From assembly GCA_035297145.1 (NCBI GenBank), contig DATGZN010000027.1, positions 139,619 to 203,618 of the forward strand: a stretch of DNA of 64,000 bases, given 5' to 3'. Shown one piece after another: positions 16,765 to 26,555 of the stretch. The first letter of the stretch is position 1; every line of letters begins with the position of its first letter. Origin of the DNA: QHXW01 sp035297145 (GTDB lineage Bacteria > Acidobacteriota > Terriglobia > Bryobacterales > Bryobacteraceae). The notes below the pieces were generated by a model. That model did no database searches. It was not told where the DNA came from and saw only the letters and a list, made by a program, of their open reading frames with translations. The translations under genes were made by a program, and so were the position numbers.

Positions 16765-18003
16765 CTATTCGTGGCGCAGCGCTTCCACCGGATCGAGGCG
16801 CGCGGCTTTGTAAGCCGGCCAGATCCCGAAGAAGAGCCCGACGCCCACCGACATCAGGATACCGAGCACTGACGCCCACATGGGCACGCTGGCGGGTAAC
16901 GATTCGAACACGGTGCGGGTAATCAGAGCGATGATCCAGCCGAACAGGATTCCGGCGAGGCCGCCGAGGCCAGTCAGCACAGATGCCTCGAGCAGGAACT
17001 GCACGACAATATCCCGCTTTTTGGCGCCGACGGCTTTGCGAAGCCCGATCTCCTGCGTGCGCTCAGTCACCGAAACCAGCATGATGTTCATCACGCCGAT
17101 ACCGCCCACCAGTAATCCGACAGAGCTTAACGCGGCCATGACGGCGAAAGTGATGGCGGTGATCTGGCGGAAATCGGCGACCATTTGCTCGGCGGTGGAG
17201 AGCGAGAAGTCGTCGCCCTTCTGGTAGGGGACGTGACGGTCGATGCGCAGAACCGTACGCACCTCGTCCAAGGATTCTCCCAGCTTGCCATCCTGAGCGG
17301 TCACTACTATGGCGTTCTCCCTGGCGTTCGGATACATCTTCCGCAAGGCGCCATAGGGCACGAGCACGCGGTTATCCGTATCGCCGAAGAATGAAGCCGC
17401 GGGACGGAACATGGTGCCGATCACCTGGAATTCATAACCATCCACGTTGATGGTTTTGCCGATGGGATCGACATCCGCAAACAGCGCCTTCTCGACTTCA
17501 GCGCCGAGAACCGCGACGCTCTCCCGGTGCCGGCTCTCTTCATCGGTGAAAAAGCGACCAAGGTGCATGTCGGCTTGCCCCTGGCGGGCGTATGCTTCTT
17601 CTACGCCGAAAAGATTGACGTCGTACATTTCATTGCTCTTGTAATGCACGTTGATGGGGTCGTGATTAGGGAAGAGCATGGGCGAGACGTCCTGGACGGT
17701 TCTGCAACGCTCGCGGATGTGGACAGCGTTTTCGTAGGTCAGATTTTTGCGAGTACGCTCTTCCGGGGTTAATTCCGTAACGCGAAATCCGACTGGAAAT
17801 TTGAAAATGATGATGGAGTTAGGGCCGAAGCTGCGCAGTACGCCCGCGATGGTAGCGTCGAATCCCGTGAGAATGGCGCCGACGCCAATGATGGTGCCGG
17901 TGCCCACGATGACTCCGAGAACCGTGAGGAACGAGCGCAGTTTATGTGAGCGGATGGTATCGAGGGCGAGCCAGAGAGCGCTTGTGAAACTGAGCCGTTT
18001 CAT
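16765..18003 (-). CDS. MacB/FtsX-family ABC permease, second of a pair
   Basis: This 412-residue protein has the MacB layout: an N-terminal transmembrane helix (residues about 20-45, RSFLTVLGVIVGTGTIIGVG), a large periplasmic domain, and three C-terminal helices with the FtsX signature (VSVTERTQEIGLRKAVGAKKRD). It lacks its own ATPase. It would work with an ATP-binding protein, none of which is encoded in this window. It lies three bases from the upstream permease and is co-transcribed with it. The pair may form a heterodimer. Substrates of such permeases include lipoproteins, macrolides or cell-envelope signals. Confidence 0.9.
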   Translation of the reverse strand: MKRLSFTSALWLALDTIRSHKLRSFLTVLGVIVGTGTIIGVGAILTGFDATIAGVLRSFGPNSIIIFKFPVGFRVTELTPEERTRKNLTYENAVHIRERCRTVQDVSPMLFPNHDPINVHYKSNEMYDVNLFGVEEAYARQGQADMHLGRFFTDEESRHRESVAVLGAEVEKALFADVDPIGKTINVDGYEFQVIGTMFRPAASFFGDTDNRVLVPYGALRKMYPNARENAIVVTAQDGKLGESLDEVRTVLRIDRHVPYQKGDDFSLSTAEQMVADFRQITAITFAVMAALSSVGLLVGGIGVMNIMLVSVTERTQEIGLRKAVGAKKRDIVVQFLLEASVLTGLGGLAGILFGWIIALITRTVFESLPASVPMWASVLGILMSVGVGLFFGIWPAYKAARLDPVEALRHE

Positions 18004-18006
18004 GGG

Positions 18007-19266
18007 TTATTTGTCCACCCGCAAGGCCTCGATGGGGTCCAGCCTGGCCGCGCGCCGCGCCGGATAGATGCCGAAGAACAGGCCAACCAACGCCGAGAGC
18101 CCCACACCCAGGAAGACGGACGTCCACGGCAGGGCCATCGGCATGGGGGTCGTGTTGCGTACGAGAATCGCCAGAAGCCAGGCGAGCACCACGCCGATCA
18201 GGCCGCCCGTGCCGGCGAGCACTGAGGACTCGACCAGAAACTGATTCAAGATGTCGCGCCGTCGAGCGCCCAGGGATTTGCGGATTCCGATTTCATGCGT
18301 CCGTTCGCTAACTGCGGCGAGCATGATGTTCATGATGACGATGCCGCCCACCACCATGAAAACGGACACGATGCCGACCGCCATCCCGGCAATGGCAGCC
18401 GTCAAACGGTTCCAAAGTGTAACGAATGTTTCCGACGCAAAGATTGAAAAGTTATCGTCGGCATTGGGTCTCAGGTGGCGGTAGGCGCGCAGCAGCATGC
18501 GGACTTCGTCCTGAGCCTCTACCAGATGCTCCTGGCCGCTCGCCTTGGCTACCAGCTCGATGCCCGACCGCGACCCGTATGTCTTGAAATAGCTCTCGAT
18601 CGGGACCATGACGAAATTGTCCTGGGATTGGCCAAAAACACTGCCTAGAGCTTTCGCCACGCCGACCACTGTGTAGGGATTGCCTTCGATCTGAATGACT
18701 TTTCCGACGGGGTCGACATCCTCGAAGAATCGTTTGTTCAAGTCGTTGCCGAGAAAGGCCACCGGGGCGTGGCGCCGCACTTCCTCGGGCACAATGCCGC
18801 GCCCGGAGGCGACACCTACGTTGTTGATTGCCGGGATGTTGTCGGTAATGCCATCGATTTCGACGCGGGGCACGGAGTCGCCTTTGTACGACACTCGCCC
18901 GCGCCTCGAGACCATCATTCCGATGTCCTTCACGCGCGATACCTGGCTGCGCAGGAAATCGTACTCCTCGCGCTTGATCTCCGGGTTCCGTTTCAGCATC
19001 TCGAAGAACTTCTTCGGATCCCAGGGGCCGAACCAAGCCATGCGGACAACGCGGAAGCCGTCGGCGCCCATGTCGGACACTTTTTCGGCAATGTACAAGT
19101 TCATGCCGTGGATCAGAGCCGTCACCACAATCAATGTTGTTGTGGCGAGGATCACACCGAGTAGGGTGAGGAAACTGCGGAGCTTGTTTTTCCGGAGAGA
19201 GTCGAGGGCAATGCGGTTCGCTTCCCAAAACGACGCGTTCGGGCGGAACTTGGGCGCCTTGGCCAC
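18007..19266 (-). CDS. MacB/FtsX-family ABC permease, first of a pair
   Basis: The 419-residue protein resembles its downstream partner: an N-terminal helix (KLRSFLTLLGVILATTTLIVV), a periplasmic domain with GASK-like stretches, and an FtsX tail (ERTHEIGIRKSLGARRRD). The start used is a GTG. A divergent gap of about 190 bases separates it from the RND permease gene, so the two transport systems may share regulation. No ATPase is linked. A paired permease arrangement is common in Acidobacteria. Confidence 0.9.
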   Translation of the reverse strand: MAKAPKFRPNASFWEANRIALDSLRKNKLRSFLTLLGVILATTTLIVVTALIHGMNLYIAEKVSDMGADGFRVVRMAWFGPWDPKKFFEMLKRNPEIKREEYDFLRSQVSRVKDIGMMVSRRGRVSYKGDSVPRVEIDGITDNIPAINNVGVASGRGIVPEEVRRHAPVAFLGNDLNKRFFEDVDPVGKVIQIEGNPYTVVGVAKALGSVFGQSQDNFVMVPIESYFKTYGSRSGIELVAKASGQEHLVEAQDEVRMLLRAYRHLRPNADDNFSIFASETFVTLWNRLTAAIAGMAVGIVSVFMVVGGIVIMNIMLAAVSERTHEIGIRKSLGARRRDILNQFLVESSVLAGTGGLIGVVLAWLLAILVRNTTPMPMALPWTSVFLGVGLSALVGLFFGIYPARRAARLDPIEALRVDK

Positions 19267-19454
19267 TGGAGTCTCAATAGGCAGACGCGGTTAGGGGGTG
19301 GTTTGTTCCGTTTCCGGCGAAAGATCGTGGCAGATTTCGTCCTACGGTGGCATATGCCGAATGGCTGGCGACGGTTTGCCGTTTTCGGTCATCAAAAAAT
19401 AGCGTTCCGTTGTTCGATAATAGGCATTAACCCTGTCGGCACCTGTAAGACGAA

Positions 19455-22400
19455 ATGTGGATAGTCCGCTTAGCCCTGCGCCGCCCTTACACTTTCGTAG
19501 TGATGGCGCTCCTGATTGCCATTCTCGGCAACGTCGCCATTGTGACGATGCCGGTGGACATCTTTCCGTACATCGATATCCCCGTCATCAGCGTGATCTG
19601 GAGCTACTCCGGTATGTCGCCGGACGAGATGGAGAAACGCATCGATACCATCTTCGAGCGCTCCATGACGACCACGGTCAACGACATCGAGCATATCGAG
19701 ACGCAGGCGTATAGCGGCGTTTCCGTCACGCGCGTATATTTCCAGCCCAACGTGAAGATTGAGATGGCGATGGCGCAGGTGACGGCCATTGCCCAAACGC
19801 TGCTGCGCATCTTTCCGCCCGGAACGTTTCCGCCCAGCATCATCAAGTACGACGCGTCCAGCGTGCCGATTTTGCAGTTAGGCCTGGAGAGCAAGACCCT
19901 CAGCGAGCAGCAGATTTTCGATTTGACCTTGAACTTCATACGCACCCAGCTCGCGACGGTGCAAGGTGCGGCCGTGCCTCTGCCTTTCGGCGGCAAGTTC
20001 CGCCAGGTGATGGTGGACCTCAATCCCGAGGCGCTTTATGCCAAGCAGCTATCGCCGACTGATGTTTCCAACGCTCTGGCCCAGCAAAGCCTGATTCTGC
20101 CCGCGGGTGACGCGAAAATCGGGGACATCGATTACCAGGTGAAACTGAACAACAGCCCGGTGATCCTCGACCAGCTCAACAACCTGCCCATCAAGGTAGT
20201 GAATGGGGCGACCGTGTACATGCGGGATGTGGCGCAGGTACGGGATGGCTATGCCGTACAGACCAGCATCGTGCGGACGAATGGAACGCGCGGTGCGCTG
20301 GCGACCGTTCTGCGTAACGGGAAAGCCTCGACGCTGGACATCGTGCGGAAGGTCAAGGAGACGCTGCCCAAGATTCTGGCGGGCTTGCCGCCGGAATTGA
20401 AAGTGACCCAGTTCTTCGATCAATCAGTCTTTGTGCGGGCGACGATCCAGGGTGTGGTGCGCGAAGCAGCCATCGCCGCCTTCCTCACGGGCATGATGAT
20501 CCTGCTGTTTCTGGGGAGCTGGCGCAGCACGATCATCGTCTGTATCTCAATTCCGCTCTCTATTCTGACGTCGCTGATCGTTCTCGATCTGATGGGCCAC
20601 ACCATCAACGTGATGACCCTGGGCGGTATGGCGCTGGCGGTCGGGATCCTGGTAGACGACGCGACGGTGGAGATCGAAAATACGCATCGCAACATGGCCA
20701 TGAAAAAGCCACTGGTGCGGGCGGTGCTCGATGGCGCGCAGCAGATCGCGGTACCCGCGTTTGTTTCCACTCTCGCGATTTGCATTGTGTTTGTGCCGGT
20801 GCTGCTGCTTACGGGCGCGGCCAAGTATTTGTTTACGCCTCTCGCATTAGCCGTGGTTTTCGCCATGCTGGCGTCCTACCTGCTCTCACGCACGCTGATT
20901 CCGACCATGGTGCACTATCTGTTGAAGCCGGAGCTGAGACTGTATCTGTTGGGCCAACATGGCGAAGCTTCCGGGGGCAGCGGCGCCATCTGGCGAGTGC
21001 ATCACGCTTTCAACCACCGCTTTGAGCAGATGCGGACGGCATATTCGGGCCTGCTGGATTGGGCGCTCGAGCATCGCGGCCGCGTGCTGACTATTTTCGC
21101 CGTGTTTGTGGCCGGCTCCTTGTGCCTGGTTCCTTTCGTGGGCCAGGATTTCTTCCCCACCGTGGATTCCGGACAATTGCGCTTGCATGCGCGGGCGCCA
21201 GTGGGAACACGCATCGAGAAGACCGAGCTCATTTTCGCGGATATCGACAACGAGATTCGCCAGGTGATTCCGCCAAGCGAAATTGACACGATCATCGACA
21301 ATATCGGCATTCCCTTCGGCGGCTTCAATCTCGCCTTTGGCGATAACACGACTATCGGGAACGATGACGGGGACATCCTGATTTCACTAAAAAACGAGAA
21401 GCACGGTCCAACCGGCGAGTATGTCAACCGGCTGAGGAAACGCCTTCATGAAAAGTTTCCGGATGTCACGATCTTCTTCGAAGCGGCCAACATCACCAAT
21501 CAGATTCTGAACTTCGGCCTGCCGGCTCCCATCGATGTGCAGGTAGTGGGACGCGACGCTGCGGTGAGCTACCGAACCTGCCGGGAACTGGAAAGCCGCA
21601 TGGCGAGAATTCCCGGCGCGGCCGACGTGCATATTCATCAAGTGGTGAACTATCCGGAGCTGCGCGTGAATGTCGACCGCACGAAGGCGGGGCAGGTGGG
21701 GTTGACGCAGCGCGACGTAAGCAACAGCCTGCTGATCTCGCTGGCGTCGAGCGGGCAGGTAGCTCCCACGGAGTGGCTGAACTGGGCCAACGGAGTCACC
21801 TATGGCGTCGCCGTGCAAACGCCGCAGTATCGCCTGGATACGCTCGGCGCGGTGATGCGGACGCCGATCACGCCCGTTTCGAATGCAGTGAACACGAGCA
21901 CTCCATTTTCGCAGGCGGGAGTGTCCAACGGTTCCGTTTCCTCACTGGGAAGCGCACCCAGCCAAGCCTCTCAAGCGTTCGGGAACCCGGGCGCGGCGCC
22001 CGCGGCTGCGCAACTGCTGAAGAATCTCGCGTCGGTGGAGCGCGGCGTATCGAACGAGATTGTGAACCACTACAACGTGCAGCCGGTTTTCGATGTGTAC
22101 GCGAATGTGGACCGGCAGGATCTGGGCAGCGTTGGAGCGGCCGTGGAAAAGATCATGGGCGACGTATCCAAGCGCCTGCCACGCGGTACGACGCTGGCCT
22201 TGCGCGGCCAGGTGGAGACCATGCGGACTTCCTTCCTCCGGCTGGAGCTGGGATTGATCTTCGCGATCGTGCTGGTCTATCTGCTGATGGCCGTGAACTT
22301 CCAGTCTTGGGTGGATCCGTTCATTATTCTGATGGCGCTTCCCGGCGCGCTGGCGGGAATTGTGTGGATGCTGTTCATCACGCAGACCACCTTCAGCGTG

Positions 22401-22793
22401 CCATCGCTCATGGGCAGCATCATGAGCATCGGCGTGGCCACGGCCAACAGTATTCTGCTGGTGGTTTTTGCCAACGATCAGCGGACCGAAGGCATGGGTC
22501 CGAGCGCGGCGGCGCTGGCGGCCGGTTATACGCGAATTCGCCCGGTCACGATGACGGCGCTGGCCATGATCATCGGCATGCTTCCCATGGCGCTGGGATT
22601 GGGAGAAGGTGGGGAGCAGAATGCGCCGCTTGGACGCGCGGTAATCGGCGGACTGGTTCTAGCCACCGTGACGACCCTGTTCATCGTGCCGCTGGTGTAC
22701 AGCTTGCTCCGGGGCAAGCCACCGGTTGATCATGAGAAGGAGATCGAGGAGGAGGGTAAACTGACCGTCGCGGAACTACTGGAACTTGCCTGA
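19455..22793 (+). CDS. RND multidrug efflux permease (AcrB/HAE1-like)
   Basis: The protein of 1112 residues is a little longer than AcrB. Twelve transmembrane helices are expected. The N-terminus has RPYTFVVMALLIAILGN, and the proton-relay aspartates sit at D401 and D402 in VGILVDDATVEIENTH. Duplicated porter domains are present (RMPGAADVHI-type region, RVNVDRTKAGQVGL). An unusual Ser/Ala/Asn-rich insertion lies near residues 808-852. It pumps hydrophobic compounds from the periplasm or inner leaflet to the outer channel. It is the first gene of a permease-adaptor-TolC operon with the adaptor 9 bases downstream. No regulator is adjacent except the divergent region. Confidence 0.95.
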   Translation: MWIVRLALRRPYTFVVMALLIAILGNVAIVTMPVDIFPYIDIPVISVIWSYSGMSPDEMEKRIDTIFERSMTTTVNDIEHIETQAYSGVSVTRVYFQPNVKIEMAMAQVTAIAQTLLRIFPPGTFPPSIIKYDASSVPILQLGLESKTLSEQQIFDLTLNFIRTQLATVQGAAVPLPFGGKFRQVMVDLNPEALYAKQLSPTDVSNALAQQSLILPAGDAKIGDIDYQVKLNNSPVILDQLNNLPIKVVNGATVYMRDVAQVRDGYAVQTSIVRTNGTRGALATVLRNGKASTLDIVRKVKETLPKILAGLPPELKVTQFFDQSVFVRATIQGVVREAAIAAFLTGMMILLFLGSWRSTIIVCISIPLSILTSLIVLDLMGHTINVMTLGGMALAVGILVDDATVEIENTHRNMAMKKPLVRAVLDGAQQIAVPAFVSTLAICIVFVPVLLLTGAAKYLFTPLALAVVFAMLASYLLSRTLIPTMVHYLLKPELRLYLLGQHGEASGGSGAIWRVHHAFNHRFEQMRTAYSGLLDWALEHRGRVLTIFAVFVAGSLCLVPFVGQDFFPTVDSGQLRLHARAPVGTRIEKTELIFADIDNEIRQVIPPSEIDTIIDNIGIPFGGFNLAFGDNTTIGNDDGDILISLKNEKHGPTGEYVNRLRKRLHEKFPDVTIFFEAANITNQILNFGLPAPIDVQVVGRDAAVSYRTCRELESRMARIPGAADVHIHQVVNYPELRVNVDRTKAGQVGLTQRDVSNSLLISLASSGQVAPTEWLNWANGVTYGVAVQTPQYRLDTLGAVMRTPITPVSNAVNTSTPFSQAGVSNGSVSSLGSAPSQASQAFGNPGAAPAAAQLLKNLASVERGVSNEIVNHYNVQPVFDVYANVDRQDLGSVGAAVEKIMGDVSKRLPRGTTLALRGQVETMRTSFLRLELGLIFAIVLVYLLMAVNFQSWVDPFIILMALPGALAGIVWMLFITQTTFSVPSLMGSIMSIGVATANSILLVVFANDQRTEGMGPSAAALAAGYTRIRPVTMTALAMIIGMLPMALGLGEGGEQNAPLGRAVIGGLVLATVTTLFIVPLVYSLLRGKPPVDHEKEIEEEGKLTVAELLELA

Positions 22794-22802
22794 AGCGTCC
22801 CT

Positions 22803-24179
22803 ATGAGCCAGATGGAGAAAGAACTCACTACCGAAGAGCGATTGCGAGCCGAGATCGCGGATCTCAAACGGCAACTGGAACAGCAGCAGCCGCCGCAACA
22901 CGCCGCACCGCCGCCCCCTTCGCGCACGACGCTGGGAGCACTGTCGCTGGTGGGTGTGATCGCCGTTGTAGTGGCGTTTTTCGCAGGCTATTTGCCGCAC
23001 CAGAAGCGCGAGCAGATGCTGGTGGCCGAGGCCAAAGCGGAAGGGGAGGCGCGTCCAACCGTGACGGTGGCTGCGGTACGCCGCTCCCCGGGCCAGGTGG
23101 ATGTCGTTCTTCCCGGCAATACTCAAGCTGTCACGGAGGCGCCCGTGCTCGCGCGCGCGGACGGATACATCAAGAAACGCTACGCCGACATTGGCGATCG
23201 CGTTCAGGCCGGCCAACTGCTGGCTGAACTCGAAGCCCCGGAGTTGGACCAGCAGGTGCAACAAGCCCGGGCCACTCTCGAACAGGCACGATCGGAGGTG
23301 GAAGCGGCCACCGCCAACCTGGACCAAGGCAAGAGCAACGAAGAACTGGCTCGCGTCACCGCCACGCGCTGGAACAATCTGGTGGCGAAAGGCGCTGTCT
23401 CACGTCAGGAAAACGATCAGTACCAAGCGCAGTTCAAAGCGCAATCGGCGGGCGTCCAATCGCTGCAAAAAGCCATTTCGGCGGCGCGCAACAACGTGTC
23501 AGCGTCCGAAGCCAACCTCGCGAGATTGATCGAGCTGCAAGGTTATGAGAAGGTGCGCGCGCCCTTCAGCGGTGTAATCACGGTGCGCAACATCGATGTG
23601 GGCGCGCTGGTGACAAACGGCAACACGCTGCTCTATCGCATCGCGCAGACCAATGTGCTGCGCACCTACATCAATGTTCCGCAATCCGATGCGGAAGCGG
23701 TGCGGGTGGGGCAGCCGGCGGCTTTAACTATTCCCGACCTTCCCGGGCGCCAGTTCCATGGCATGGTGACGCGCACGGCCAGCGCGCTCGATCCGGCCAG
23801 CCGTACGCTGCTGGTCGAAGTGCAGGCGCCCAACCCTGATGGTACGCTCTTGCCTGGCATGTATTCCCAGGTGAGCCTGACAGGGCCGCGGAGCAATCCG
23901 TCTCTGCTGATTCCCGGCGATACTCTAGTCGTGCGGCCGGACGGGACGCAAGTGGCTCTGGTGGGCGATGACCAGACCGTCCATTTCCAGCGCATCCAGC
24001 TCGGGCGGGACTATGGCGACCAGATCGAAGTCGTGGCCGGCTTGCGGGAAGGGCAGCGCGTGATCGTGAATCCGGGCGACACGGTGCGCGACGGCGTCCG
24101 GGTGAATCCCGTGCTGCTGAAGGAAAAGGCGCAGGCCGCACCGGTGACCGGCGCCACGCCCAAGCCCGCGGGACGCTAA
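22803..24179 (+). CDS. RND periplasmic adaptor (membrane fusion protein)
   Basis: The 458-residue protein has a cytoplasmic coiled-coil start (residues 8-30, rich in E, L, Q), a single membrane helix (around 42-60, LGALSLVGVIAVVVAFFAG) and the MFP order. That order is lipoyl half-domain (VTEAPVLARADGYIKK), long alpha hairpin (about 135-220), second lipoyl half (YEKVRAPFSGVITVRNIDVGA), and a beta-barrel with membrane-proximal domain. It links the permease to the outer-membrane channel. The helix instead of a lipobox marks it as an inner-membrane-anchored adaptor. It is co-transcribed with the permease. Confidence 0.95.
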   Translation: MSQMEKELTTEERLRAEIADLKRQLEQQQPPQHAAPPPPSRTTLGALSLVGVIAVVVAFFAGYLPHQKREQMLVAEAKAEGEARPTVTVAAVRRSPGQVDVVLPGNTQAVTEAPVLARADGYIKKRYADIGDRVQAGQLLAELEAPELDQQVQQARATLEQARSEVEAATANLDQGKSNEELARVTATRWNNLVAKGAVSRQENDQYQAQFKAQSAGVQSLQKAISAARNNVSASEANLARLIELQGYEKVRAPFSGVITVRNIDVGALVTNGNTLLYRIAQTNVLRTYINVPQSDAEAVRVGQPAALTIPDLPGRQFHGMVTRTASALDPASRTLLVEVQAPNPDGTLLPGMYSQVSLTGPRSNPSLLIPGDTLVVRPDGTQVALVGDDQTVHFQRIQLGRDYGDQIEVVAGLREGQRVIVNPGDTVRDGVRVNPVLLKEKAQAAPVTGATPKPAGR

Positions 24180-24363
24180 ATTAGCGTGAGGCGCCCGAGA
24201 TCGTGGATTTGTCGTTGAGCGGGAAACCGCTTGCTTCGCGCGCGGCTCAGAATAGTGTCTGCGCGCATGTAGCCGCTCGCCGAGCCGCGACCACAGGGAG
24301 CGGTCTGCTGGATGAAAAGGATGATGCCCTGGCCGCCGCACTAAACTAACAAGGGACAAACAG

Positions 24364-26265
24364 ATGGTTCGATCCACACTCAGCACTACACTTGCGATTT
24401 TGATGGCAGCGCGCCCGGGGATGGCTGCGCCCGGCGGCCAGGTGCCAGGCGCTCCAACGCCTGCGAGCTCTCCACAGCCGGCAATGGAAAGTCCAGGACG
24501 CCGGTACCACACGGATTTCGCAAACTCGCAGCGTTTCCACGATCTATTGCGTGCCGGAAACCTCTATCTCTCGCTCTCCGATGCATTGGCGCTGGCGATC
24601 GAAAACAACCTGGACATCGAACTCGATCGCTACACGCTGCCGATTGCTGAGTCCGAGGTGTTGCGCGCGAAAGGCGGCGGAACGCTGCGCGGAGTGCTGT
24701 TTACCCTTGCGGACACCCCGGCTGGTGTCGGCGGCCCACTCAGCCCGCTCGTGACAAATGCTGCGACCTCGACGTCGGTGACGCCCGGGAGCACGGTGGC
24801 AAGCAATGCACAGGAGCTGGGCGTGCTAGGGGAGGCGCAGACGAACCTCTCGATGCAGGGCACAATTCCGCAATCGACGGGCACGCCACCACCGGCGTTC
24901 GACCCTCAGCTCACCGGTCTGGTCAACTGGACCCATCAGACCAGTCCTCAAATCGATTACTTTTCGAACGACACGAACTCGCTCGTGACCAGGACGACGA
25001 CCGCCAACGCCGGTTACCAGCAGAGTTTCAGCACCGGCACGCAAGTGAGCGTGAACTTCGACAACAGCCGCACGGGACTGAACGGATTGGGCTCGTCCTA
25101 TGACCCGTACACGACCTCTTCGCTGGGTCTCACGGTCACGCAGCCGTTGTTGCGTGGTTTCGGCATGAATCTCAATCGCCGGTTTATTCGGATCGCCTAC
25201 AACGAACAAAAGATTACAAGCCTGTTGTTCCAACAGCAGTTGATTGAGACGGTTTACGGAGTCATCCGGCTGTATACGGACCTGGTGGCGCTGAGCGAAG
25301 ACGTGAAAGTGAAGCAGGAAACCGTGACGCTGGCGCAGAAGCTCTTTGACGATACCAAGGCCCAGGTAGATGAGGGCACACTGGCTCCGGTCGAGATGAC
25401 GCGTGCCAAGGCCCAGGTTTCGGGCAGCCGCCAGGATCTGATCAATTCTTCCGGGTTGCTCGAGGAGCAGGAGGCGATCCTGAAAACGGTGCTCACACGG
25501 CGCGGCAATGAAGACCCCGAAGTGGAGAGCGCGCGCATCATTCCCACCGACACCCTCAACGTGCCGGAGAAAGACGAGGCGCGTCCGATTCAGGAGGCTT
25601 TGTCGGCGGCCGTGGCTAAGCGGCCCGATCTGGGCCAGGCGCGGCTCCAGGTGGAGAATTCGCAGATCGGCCTGGAAGGCTCGCGCAACCTGCTGCGACC
25701 CGAGGTGGACCTGGTAGGAGTAGCGCAGAACAACGGACTCGCAGGTGTTGTGAATCCGTTATCGCAGGCTCCCAGCATTCCGTATGCTGGGGGATACGGC
25801 GACGTGCTGAATCAGTTGTTCACGCGCAAGTTTCCGACTTACGGTATCGGAGTACAGGTGACGCTACCGCTACGCAACCGTGTGGCCGAAGCGGACGTGG
25901 CGCGCGACGAGTTGCAAGTGCGGCAGTCGGAGGTGCGCGTGCGGCAATTGCAAAACCAGGTGCGGCTGGAGGTGGAGGACGCGCTGATCGCCATGCGCCG
26001 CGCCCGCGCCTCTTACGAGGCAGCCGTCCAGACCCGCCTGCTTCAGCAGGAATCGTTGGAAGCAGAACAGGCCAAGTACGAGGTGGGCGCCTCCACCAGT
26101 TTCTTTGTCATTCAGTACGAAAGCCTGCTTTCCCAGGCACGTTCCTCCGAAGTAGCGGCCAAAAGCGCCTACGTAAAAGCGCGGGCGGCCCTGCAACGCG
26201 CCACGGGCAGCATTCTTTCGGAGAATAACGTCTCGTTAGACGCCGCTTACAAAGGGCGCCCGTAG
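24364..26265 (+). CDS. TolC-family outer-membrane efflux protein
   Basis: The 633-residue protein is longer than the typical ~480 because of an N-terminal extension and a linker region between residues 20 and 210. The signal peptide is near the start (LSTTLAILMAARPGMAAPG). Two OEP repeats are visible: DALALAIENNLDIELDRY begins the first, and KRPDLGQARLQVENSQIGLEGS the second. The long helices (ETVTLAQKLFDDTKAQVDEGTL) make the tunnel. An AAGGG site precedes the ATG. About 185 bases separate it from the adaptor gene, so it may have its own promoter as well. Confidence 0.93.
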   Translation: MVRSTLSTTLAILMAARPGMAAPGGQVPGAPTPASSPQPAMESPGRRYHTDFANSQRFHDLLRAGNLYLSLSDALALAIENNLDIELDRYTLPIAESEVLRAKGGGTLRGVLFTLADTPAGVGGPLSPLVTNAATSTSVTPGSTVASNAQELGVLGEAQTNLSMQGTIPQSTGTPPPAFDPQLTGLVNWTHQTSPQIDYFSNDTNSLVTRTTTANAGYQQSFSTGTQVSVNFDNSRTGLNGLGSSYDPYTTSSLGLTVTQPLLRGFGMNLNRRFIRIAYNEQKITSLLFQQQLIETVYGVIRLYTDLVALSEDVKVKQETVTLAQKLFDDTKAQVDEGTLAPVEMTRAKAQVSGSRQDLINSSGLLEEQEAILKTVLTRRGNEDPEVESARIIPTDTLNVPEKDEARPIQEALSAAVAKRPDLGQARLQVENSQIGLEGSRNLLRPEVDLVGVAQNNGLAGVVNPLSQAPSIPYAGGYGDVLNQLFTRKFPTYGIGVQVTLPLRNRVAEADVARDELQVRQSEVRVRQLQNQVRLEVEDALIAMRRARASYEAAVQTRLLQQESLEAEQAKYEVGASTSFFVIQYESLLSQARSSEVAAKSAYVKARAALQRATGSILSENNVSLDAAYKGRP

Positions 26266-26555
26266 GGCTGAAGCCCCACACCGGCGCATCCGATTAGTAT
26301 GACGCGCCGAAGATGAATTCACGATGAACAGCACCAACGAAATGCGCGAGTTTACGAGCGTTTCCCCGTGCCACTATTAACGAAGTTGTTACGTAGCTGT
26401 CACCTTATCTTCATCCCCTTCTGTTAGCCTACCGATTCCTGAGTCCTTGATTTTCGGCTAATCCGGCGGGCGCCGAGAGGGGGCGCTCCTCTATAGCCGT
26501 GTGGTGAGATTTCGTCCGTAAAATCCCGACGTGCACTGAAACCTGGAGGTCAGTA

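Noticed and set aside
26266..26555. Cobalamin riboswitch ahead of the TonB receptor
   Set aside because: A GCCACT string is present, but no B12-box or surrounding stems were found.
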